Of a DNA stretch of 64,000 bases, positions 10,501 to 18,200 are shown piece after piece (position 1 is the stretch's first letter; each line of letters starts with the position of its first letter). The stretch spans positions 4,224,501-4,288,500 of the forward strand of contig SMSO01000034.1 of NCBI GenBank assembly GCA_004764695.1. The letters run 5' to 3'. Below the pieces are notes generated by a model. It had not been told where the DNA came from. It saw only the letters and a list, made by a program, of their open reading frames with translations, and did no database searches. A program made the position numbers and the translations under genes. Origin of the DNA: Schizochytrium sp. TIO01 (lineage: Eukaryota > Sar > Bigyra > Thraustochytrida > Thraustochytriidae).

Positions 10501-10867
10501 TATCCTCGCAAAGAATTCTTTTCAGGGTAAGAACAGGAAGAACTCCTCGACTTAGAGGATCTGCTTCCGCAAGAAGTGCTTCAAACTGATCATAATTTTT
10601 GCTAAGCGCAGTAAGGATGCGCTTTCGAGGGTTTCCCTTTGGTGATGCTGATCCAAAATTGTTTAATCGCCGCGAAGGCGAACTGGAAATACTATTTTGA
10701 ACCATCTTCACAGAATATGCATCAAGATCCTTTTCCAAACGGCGGTTCTCATCTCGAAGCCACGAGCGAGCGCTTTGCAGTTCATGACTTGCTACTTTAT
10801 CTTGGAGCTTCTCAACATCGCGCTTGTACTTGCGACGCAAGCTGCTCACGGCGCTCCCCTGCACCAT
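7469..10867 (-). CDS. Giant EF-hand repeat protein, N-terminal half
   Basis: Starts at an ATG (10867) and gives 1,132 residues before a TAA. The N-terminus is a coiled coil (RRKYKRDVEKLQDKVASHE), followed by many paired EF-hand units. Canonical calcium loops include DNNEDGLLDFGEF, DIDDKGSVSIDE, DQDGNGYISTAQF and DRDGDGQVRYLEF, with degenerate ones between. A basic, Ser/Lys/His-rich linker lies near residues 420-465. The last EF-hand is complete just before the stop, and the downstream frame (4369-7512) resumes EF-hand repeats, so one product of about 2,165 residues is likely. It shares a 383-bp divergent spacer with the Chibby-like gene, which hints at a flagellar or basal-body role. That role is inference. 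Confidence 0.8.
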   Translation of the reverse strand: MVQGSAVSSLRRKYKRDVEKLQDKVASHELQSARSWLRDENRRLEKDLDAYSVKMVQNSISSSPSRRLNNFGSASPKGNPRKRILTALSKNYDQFEALLAEADPLSRGVLPVLTLKRILCEDMQLAAGIKDIVQFIGSFIESENGHVDYEAIVRALTLPSHGKSQNSNLSTEVRKVGITDVRRLLFKHAEEGELSQLLFQKACEELFLNMSLRRDAMKLFKAMDRRNIGKVMAEDLLDALYEEDSVEWESLISELCKCSLFLDKPTVESLSFDEFWETICDDGASLAPKDKVYTLLRNREVLRSNGLVSLDILYDYLRNDAKSETDTRKGEIIAKGKNMPRHLANKLYDILKEKYGLDSRALFRSIDHQQRGTLSQQDLCSFLGVDIDASNMLFDRFDNNEDGLLDFGEFLDLLMYGKLHLTRKSSQQTSKQLSKRSHHSSPKSKRDKMSPQKRRSQHHQKMAEALARTIRKEGWTSSRLRSHLTRFDTSDCGLVSRSQLATAFKAFPSTRDERHALAKSLDIDDKGSVSIDEAVSHILHPGLKSQEKEEKALFEQIHDEDLKRIFLGIDSWKLRRLFFSHDQDGNGYISTAQFCNLLENVRVQATRKEIILISEHLARKLGTPGSVAYADLMKMLVSAADNKEETKYSDKLPARSLPSVDDFANQASELGITLNALLRRCARLEKDTKSSEEEIHGCILFADFYRVLDAAIDLSSKLPCSKKELQEIVASFLMSYKGDSWIAYASALEHLIKDRDEDMLREKVLSKLEAQGFAQRNSILQMFRLLDSKNREVLTRDAFERAMQSMLGKDAESIALAQTLVRRFRVQKKKTKKSSRLNARFDSSRRDTDVDYLELVHWVLSPPKRVEKSDSPSNVSLSHSFDFSKTNASKQAVDAQISSTFGIDEHVRLLKQELAGLDGNFFNQLEDLKNSYALTVKRNKDLEIKLWEQCAETGQPPPMDEELAKQLIDCDMDHISRVTSSSMARRLRASVKLRANVESNGQNDTTLASTTGNLLGDRLCTSVANPNTLVTLSRAFANQKGEEGESVDDGDAYLISSASFRRVLETHLPGLLHSDFDDLARRFDRDGDGQVRYLEFLDVLRPLALKKQKQSQTRALKLAQARPGFPKNRRCK

Positions 10868-11250
10868 AACTCGCGCCCAGGTAGTTTGCCAGTACCCTTG
10901 TCAAATAGTTCTTCCGAACCTGCTTTGCGTGCTGGCCATGCAATGTCACTTAAAACCTGCCAATCCTGTATAACATTTGTCTCTAACGAGGGACTTCTCT
11001 GGGCTTGATGCGGAGTGCAGCCCACCGCCCTAACTTATTTCGGCCTCAATGCCTTTGCAATAACAAATCCGTTGAGCCGGAAATTAAGCCATTTATTAAG
11101 AATAACTAGTTTACAGAATTTTGCGAGAAAGAAAGCCTGCAAGGTAAATCGGGCTCGCGACTCGCGGGCAGGTCGAATTGCCAGGGGCCAGAGCAGCTTA
11201 CCGGCGTTCGGCGAGGCGAGTCCGCAACTTGCAATTGGCCAAGGAAGAAG
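10868..11250. promoter_or_regulatory. Divergent promoter region between EF-hand giant and Chibby-like gene
   Basis: The 383 bp between two outward-facing ATGs must hold both promoters and 5' UTRs. No TATA box or other motif is convincing by eye. Confidence 0.5.
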
Positions 11251-11859
11251 ATGTCGAAGTACTTGACGCGTCGGCTGTCCTGGAGCTCCAATAAGAGCAG
11301 TACCTCGAAGGGGTCGAGGCCTCCGGTTCCAGAGAGCGAGTGCAAGCTTACTCTGGATGGAAACAAGCTCTCCCTGGACAAAGACGGGCGCTGGAGACTT
11401 GGTAAGTTGGACGTCGAGTTAATCTAAACGCGAAGTCGGGAGTAAGGCAGATCGGTTAACGATGTATTGTTTTGACAAACAGACCCCGGAACTATTGGCA
11501 ATTACGAGGCAGAAATTGATCGCCTCCATCAATACATAGAACAGCTAGAGAACGAAAAGCGCATTTTGCAAGGGCGGTGCGCCAAGGCTCATGGAGATAA
11601 GGAAATGATCATTTTTCAAAATCAGCTTTTGATGGATTTAGTAGGTTGAAATTGCATCTGAATACAAAGATTAATACACAATGAACTGACTCAACTGCTA
11701 CTGTTTTGATTTTATTTAAAACTATCATGATATCGCATTTCTCAACTATAGCTAGCGGTATCTCAGCTGGATGCAAACAAAAATAATGAGGCTTATCAAA
11801 AGGAAGCACTGCGTACGGAAGCTCTGAAGTGGGAGTTAGGCAAATTCCTTACTCCGTAG
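11251..11859 (+). CDS. Chibby-like small coiled-coil protein, three exons
   Basis: Exons are 11251-11401, 11483-11640 and 11752-11859. Introns of 81 and 111 bp have GTAAGT and GTAGGT donors and CAG and TAG acceptors. Phases agree, giving 138 residues. The order is a Ser/Arg/Lys-rich N-terminus, then residues 32-50 with LTLDGNKLSL and DGRW, then an acidic coiled coil (EIDRLHQYIEQLENEKRIL) to the C-terminus. Animal Chibby has the same plan and size (about 126 residues): a short Ser-rich head, an L-x-G-x-x-L stretch ending in NGQW, then a leucine-rich coil. Chibby sits at ciliary basal bodies and helps vesicle docking and ciliogenesis. The gene is too finely split to appear as one frame. A possible alternative fourth exon (about 11950-12028) exists only in another frame. 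Confidence 0.62.
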
Positions 11860-12165
11860 TGAGAGACTTAAAGGTAAGCCAGAGATTTTTCAAAAATAAA
11901 TGTTACAAGGCGAGTCGGTTGAAAACTTTGGTGCAAACACTATATTCTAGACGTTATTTCACTTGGAAAGGCTTAAATTTAGAGATGCAATACAGCGTGC
12001 CGGAGAAATGAGTCACGTTGAAAATTAAACAATAACAAATTCTATCATTTTTAAGTTTATCTCTAAAGCTCCTATCCTATAATTCCATATTATGTAAATA
12101 AAATATTGGCTCATCAAACATTGACACTAGCAGTCATTGAATATCAATAGTACTTAATTCTATTA

Positions 12166-13727
12166 TTACTTGCTCTCACGAGCAATTACAGAGCTGGAGT
12201 TTATTTCACAACCATAACTTCCCATGCATGAGGCCGGTCGAAAACCAAGCGAAGATGAGCAGCCCGGACAAATAATAGGTGATTTACTCATTTCATTGAC
12301 TTTTTCGCACGGCATCCACTGCAAGGGCTGGCCCAAGACAAGTTGCTCCTGGGCAAGCATGTCTCGGACAATACAATCATCCAAACGGACGAGACTTTCA
12401 AGTTTGCGATAGTGAGACGAGTCGGCATCAAATGTAAGAGCAGACAGACGTTCAGTTCGCTCGAGCATTACATGAAAGTGAGACGCTGGCGAGGCACGGA
12501 GGGGCAACATCCTACTAGCTGGGCGTGGTATATCGTCATCAAGATGCGGCGAAAATGCCTCTTCTTCCTCCTCTTCTTCACTGTCGTCCTGGCTTGGCAT
12601 CTGTTCTCCATCCTCTTCTTCACCCTCTTCCTCAAACTCTTGGTTGTCATCGTCTTCATCACCAACATCGCGACAGCAGGCTGTAGTATGTGTAGTGCTT
12701 GGAAGGAGGACATCTGCGGAATGAAAAAGGGGTACCTTGCAATTGCGGCAGGCAAATTCAAGATCCATGGTGAGCATGCGAGGTAAGCAAATAGGCTCTG
12801 AACTGGAATGCAAATGAAGAGTTGATGAGGAAGGCCTATGAGCACGTGTTCGCGGAAGACCGAGAGACGCGCGAGCCTGAACATAGAGTTGATGAGCTTG
12901 ATGAGCATTGCCTCGGGCATCTTCAAAATATTGAAGTTGCTCTTGAAAGCCAGGGTTCATTGACACGACCGGACGTCTTGACTTCACAAGCAAAAGGGCT
13001 TCTTCATACTTCATACCCTGCGATTTCATTAAGTAAGCTACTACGAGTGCTGCGGACCTCGATCGTCCGAACGAACAATGAACTAGAACAGCACCGCGAC
13101 GAGATGACAAATCAGTTTCCTGGTTTTGCTGACCTTGAGGTTGGTATGCCTCAAGAACAGCGTGAATAAAAGTATTTGAGATTGGGATCGATGAAAAGAG
13201 GTTTGTATACTCTCTATAAGTTAAAGGACGCGCATGCAAGGAGGTTAGTTGTTGTTAGTTAATATTCTCGTCTCTGATGCCAACCCGTTAGGTTACATTG
13301 CAACTTACTTGTCACGCATTCCCAACGTCAAATAGGTAAACAACCTCGGAAAAGTAGCCGGCAGACCTGTGGCGTTTACAATATGTGTGATACCAGCATT
13401 CTTCAGAGCTTGATCATTGAATGCACAGTGAATTGATCCAATATAAAGACCAGGAATGATCTCAATAGGGGCATCATCCTTGCAAATTGCCTTGTCAAGG
13501 CTTGCAGGCTTACGCATAACAAGCTTGCTGCGGAAGCTGGCCTTGTTGAGCTGTCTTTTTTTAGCCTGGGAATGATGGTGGCGTGATGGGATTTGTTTTA
13601 AAGAATATTTGTCAAACTCGGGAGCAGCAGCGACGAGAGCATCGCGAAGATCACCATCATCAATTTCTCCGCTAGTTTTGTGCACTGCTGACGTCACAAG
13701 CGTCGGCGCAGCATAGATGCGGTCCAT
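12166..13727 (-). CDS. YVH1/DUSP12-type dual-specificity phosphatase, two exons
   Basis: Exon 1 is 13727-13309 and exon 2 is 13213-12166. The 95-bp intron has a GTAAGT donor, a CTAAC branch-like site and a TTATAG acceptor, and it restores the fold across the join (TYLTLGMRDKEYTNLF). The product is 488 residues. The phosphatase domain spans about 86-225, with the CX5R loop HCSFGRSRS (Cys186, Arg192). The C-terminus has the YVH1 zinc-binding pattern: CRNCKVPLF, then LQWMPCEKV, then CPGCSSSLGF and a final Cys pair. YVH1 proteins act in late 60S ribosome maturation and the zinc domain is the essential part. An acidic stretch rich in Glu/Asp is inserted between the two zinc half-sites. The DSP call is sure; orthology to YVH1 rests on the Cys/W pattern. 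Confidence 0.85.
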
Positions 13728-16700
13728 AATATGAGTTGAGCACAGCTACGTTCAGTCTTTGGGTCGATGGAGAGGAGAAGGATTAGCGTCAAAGCCTTGA
13801 TTGCATAAGTTGAAGGTTTGCTTCACAGGATCACAGGATCGAAAAAATAGGATTTGCTTGTTCTTGGTGCGCTTCCCAGGCACAATGTCTTTTACACCGC
13901 GTGCAACGACCTGCGTGATTATATTGCAGGGTTACTGGCCGGTTTGGCCTGAATATACAATTGAAATAGGGCACAAATTGTTCGGAATTTGCGCAAGGTG
14001 TGGCGCTGCTTACACTAGACGCTGCGTATGCTAGGAGCTTGAAGCGCCCCTTGAACAAGGGTTTGTTGCTTGCTAAAAGTCAATTTTGCTTGCGTTTCCT
14101 GTGTGTCAAGACAAGGCCGTACACACGGTCTTTGGCCTTGTCTTCTCGTCACGTTTGCAGAAACGCGTTACTACACCGAACTAATAGATGAATGTCCTTA
14201 TTCGTCTGCCCTTTTACACCTTTTCAAGTTTAACAACTACTAGCCTTGTTAGTCTCAATATTTTACTCAGTTAAGAGTTCGATTCTAAACCAAGACACGT
14301 CTTTCCTGTAAGCAAATAAATGTTGTTCTAGGAAAGCTATGAGAGGAGGATGTAAGTTACCTCCCGACCGTGCACACATACACACTCTCAATCTCAGCTA
14401 CGCGGTGCAGTTCTACCTATGTTACATCAAGTTACATATCACCGACTCCCTACAAATCCTCGCACGCTCGCGTGCCGGGAGAGGAGTCCTCTTACTGGTG
14501 CGCGATCCGTTGAACGAGGCGTTGGCGGCGCCGAGCCTCCGCGGTAGTACCTTAGCTTCGTGTTAAGACAGATGTGATGTGTCCCGATCTCTCCCAGAGC
14601 TGGCAAACTCACCGAAAGCTTCGAATGGAACGTGCGCACACCTTCGATTATGGTTGATGTTGCCATCTATCGTTTGCAGGTGAGGCCGGGCAAAATCATG
14701 AGTGCCTGTGAGGGACAGCTTCAGTTGCTTGCAACCACTGGGTCGACTGGGGCAGGTTTGCTATAGAGGTTCTCTTCGCGGGAAGATATGCCTTTATCTT
14801 GACGGCGCATCTCATCTCACAAGAGACAAGATTGGAACAGGTAGAGGAGAGTAAGATGGAGGAGGCAGAGACTCGGCGCTGGGAACTTTGGCCAATCCTC
14901 TTTGCAGTCGGTCTGAGCTAGATTTTATTTGGGGAAGTAGGCGAAGGCAGACAAGATGGCAGGTAGTTTAACTGATGTTGGAAAATAAGCGTGAAAGGAG
15001 AGAAACAGATAGGTTCCGGGAGAATAATAATTAGAACTTAAAATCAGAAGTACCGTCGGATACCATATCGATGTAGTAAAATATGAAGAGCGTCCTTGAA
15101 GCGAGACATGATGCATTGTGGTAAGTACAAAACGATTTCTACTGTGGAAAACAGGGATGTGAAACGCACTCCATGCCACGCGTCATGAAGTTGTGCAACT
15201 ACAACTATATATTATTTGAGAACTCCAAGAATGTATTGTATACTAGATCATGCCCCTTGCCTGATAGAAAGCAAACGTCTGTGATGTTATCGCTCTGGCA
15301 CGTGCTCTTTTCGATCGTTTCGAGCTGGCTCCAGGCCGTATTGATTTACCTATGCCAGCCAATTAACTTTCCTTTGTCAAGCTGCTGTACCGACTATGGC
15401 CGTCTAGTCTCAAGCTCAGACCGTCCACAAGGTAAACAACTGCTGGCACAACCTATCTTCCTGTATGAGCTTTCTCCCAACAATTTCCTGCCTATCTACC
15501 TAGTACCTACTCAAATCATTCAAGACTCAAGCCGAGAGGTGCATATTTACCAATAATTAACGAAGACGCTCCTATTACTACCATGGCTGTGCCGCAATAA
15601 TCTCCATACTTTCAGAAAAATAAATAGACAAATAAATAAATAACTTTGCTTCTCTCTTCATAGCTAGCTGTCTTGGTCCCGTTTCGGTCTTTCAGGTCTT
15701 TCATGCTGAAGATAGCCGCTAAGTCTACCTAGCAAAGTCTTATTGTGCAAGTAAGTATGCCTGGAACTTCTGGCAGTTCTCCACATAAGTAACAGTGGTA
15801 ACGCGTAACCATCGCTCGCTAGCTCAAAGAAAGTGGTGAAACCACCGTCAGTTCTCTCTAGTCAATTAGTTTTCTCTCGCTGGAAAGGAATAAGCTTGGT
15901 GTAATTATCTTCAGTCTTCCTTCCGGTTGCCTGCGCCTTGTCTATGTTATTTATTTGCCTAATTGCTCCCTAAATACCTCTAGAGAGATAAAAAAGTGCT
16001 AGAGCGATAGCACCTAGGGAAATTAAGTTATCAAATTGAAAAAGCAATAGAACCTCCCAAGAAAATAATTATGGACTTCAGGTTATGGGCAATTGGCCTA
16101 AGTGAGAATGGCCACTATGAAACAACTGAAAACATTCATCTAACCAATGCATCGCAAAGATCGAACTCATAACAGGAAATAGACGTGCTTCCTTTCTATG
16201 TATCAGCGCCAAGGAAACGTGCAGAAGACAGCACGGGTGCTCCAATCGCCTGTTAGCCTTAGATCCAGCCACCGAAGCTCAGCACAAAGTAAGGCCCTCA
16301 AGGCGCGGCCGCAGCCTTTTGTTATAGAGGAAGGCCATCTGACATTGGTCAAAATGTATGAAAGAAACAAATAAAGAAAGAAACAAAGAAACAGACAAAA
16401 ATAAGAAACAACAAATGAAGGAGGGAAAAAAGAAAAAAGAAAAAAAAAACGAACTTGGAAAAAAGGGTCCGTTAATCCGAGCACAGCTTGCCCTTACAAA
16501 TTACTCGGCTCACTACTATTGCTAGTACTTTAAGAATGCTCTTCCTTAGGCGGAGCTGGAGAAGAGCACGCGAATAGAGAAAAGCATGCAAGCTAGCAAG
16601 TCTCGGCTCACATTGCAGAACAGGCAACGGAGCGAGTTCGTTGGCGAGAGCGAGCAATAGTAGCGCAAGAGTAGCGCAAGAGCAGTTATTGCAAACCACC

Positions 16701-17009
16701 CTCGGAAAGTTGGATGCTCCGTTTGCGTGTCAAGAAGACGAAACTGAGCTAGGTTGCTCAGACCGAGCACAGTACAAGGAAAAACGAACGTTGTCTAAAC
16801 AGTTCCACTCGTACGAAAGGTCGAAACGCAAGATAACGAGAGTACGCGAGATAAAACGAGACGATTAGTAGCATTGCGATAAGACGGGAGGGCACGGTCC
16901 GGAGGTAACTGTGACGACCGAAAATCAGGTCTTAGACCTCATAAGAAAGGAGTCAGACCGCTCATACAAGCGGAGGTTTTGATTTGTTAGAACAAGAGAA
17001 ACAGCGAAG
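13728..17009. other. 3.3-kb spacer without a supported gene
   Basis: Only short overlapping frames are present, with no family similarity. The stretch holds mixed sequence, purine-rich simple sequence at about 16360-16455 (GAAACAAA-type and A-runs) and a weak splice-site-bounded frame on the minus strand near 14440-14666. No tRNA or rRNA was recognised. Promoters for the phosphatase (left) and the coiled-coil gene (right) must lie at its ends. Confidence 0.55.
16360..16455. repeat. Purine-rich simple sequence
   Basis: An A/G-rich tract of irregular AAAGAAACAAA-like units runs into an A-run. It is low complexity and non-coding. Confidence 0.7.
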
Positions 17010-17768
17010 ATGATTGAAGATGATACAGCGTTTGGAATTATCAGTTGGGAGATAGTGGATGATATGGTGCGTGAGCTCAGTAAGATATCCGCGCAGATTG
17101 CACGCGTTGACCTAGGGAGCCTGCCGGAACGCATTGCCTCAGAAAAGAGAAAGTTGAAAAGTCTTTGTACAAAACATTCACAAGCATGCGAAGAGGTAGG
17201 CAAGGCCCGCCGCAGTGCACAGCGAGAAAAATCTGTCCTCGTAGAGTTACATGCGAAATTAGAGCAGGACCTGGCGACTATCAACGACGAAGATGCTGAT
17301 CATGTCTCAAAACGAAATGTCATAAATGTCGAGATTGCCCAGGTAAGGAAAAAGCTTGAGACCAAACGTACCCAGCATGAACAGTTCTTGTCTACCCATA
17401 TCCAGGCTATGAAGAAGCGTGAGAGAATGATTCATGTGCAAGGAAAAACTGTTCGAAACCTTTTACATCGAAAGCTTGCATTGGGAGAAATTGCATTAGC
17501 TGGTTCAGGCTTTCGAACTGTTGATAACCGGCCTGAGGACGTGGTCGTTCCTAATTTTACAAACAAAAAGTCTTCACGACATCGTGCTGAGGTTGCTGTT
17601 AGTATGCATAAAGAAGCTGCGGAGATAGAAAGTGAACTAGGAATCACGGGGCAGGCACCAATCGGTAGTCCACATCGCAGTAAACCTCAGCCAGCAAAGC
17701 CAACAATTAAATCAGGTCGAAGTGTATCTAAAAAGACCAAGAAGAAGAAAGTCAAAGTTGTGATGTAA
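17010..17768 (+). CDS. Orphan coiled-coil protein with basic tail
   Basis: Starts at an ATG and gives 252 residues. Residues about 25-165 are strongly heptad-like (ARVDLGSLPERIASEKRKL, EVGKARRSAQREKS, AQVRKKLETKRTQHEQFL). A Ser/Pro/Lys-rich tail ends in KKTKKKKVKVVM. There is no signal peptide or membrane segment. I do not recognise the family. In a window rich in flagellar genes a cytoskeletal role is possible, but nothing specific supports it. Codon use resembles its neighbours, and the frame has no competing long frame of the same quality, which supports a real gene. Confidence 0.7.
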   Translation: MIEDDTAFGIISWEIVDDMVRELSKISAQIARVDLGSLPERIASEKRKLKSLCTKHSQACEEVGKARRSAQREKSVLVELHAKLEQDLATINDEDADHVSKRNVINVEIAQVRKKLETKRTQHEQFLSTHIQAMKKRERMIHVQGKTVRNLLHRKLALGEIALAGSGFRTVDNRPEDVVVPNFTNKKSSRHRAEVAVSMHKEAAEIESELGITGQAPIGSPHRSKPQPAKPTIKSGRSVSKKTKKKKVKVVM

Positions 17769-18200
17769 TTTTTGTTTAAAGAGGCTACAATGTAATTTTG
17801 TATATTAAGAAATACTTCTTAATAGGTTTACCATCGCATCTGCAGGGGCCGATGTGCTGGGCTTTTTCAATGTGCACAAGACTCTACCGAAAAGATTTGT
17901 CACCACAAAATCATCTAACGCGAGAGATTAATAATAAAATAACATAAGATATGTCGAGAAATATCTTTCTTTAAACTAAAGTTTGACTATTGAAGGAAAA
18001 GAACTCCCTTATTTAAAAAATCGACAATATACGCTAGGATTCTGGTACTCTGGCGTTAAACTTGAGAACTTATTTTGCATCTCTGCAAAGAAGAAAACTC
18101 GGCCTTCGTTTACTACGTCCAATTTCTCAAAATTGAGCGTCTTTTTCTACAACAGAAGGTTGAGTATCCTTGGACTCTCTCTCTTATATGATATACACCT
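17769..18200. other. Convergent 3' spacer, no gene seen
   Basis: This 432-bp AT-rich stretch lies between two facing stop codons. It is probably 3' UTR sequence for both neighbours; no other feature was recognised. Confidence 0.6.

Noticed and set aside
11829-12011. Fourth exon for the Chibby-like gene (a GTAAGC donor near 11873 and a TTCTAG acceptor near 11949)
   Set aside because: Exon 3 reaches a stop at 11857-11859 in the frame fixed by the first two exons, and the extra exon only fits another frame. It may reflect an alternative transcript.
14270-14290. tRNA-like GAGTTCGATTC
   Set aside because: The flanking bases do not form a five-pair T stem and no acceptor or anticodon arm was found.
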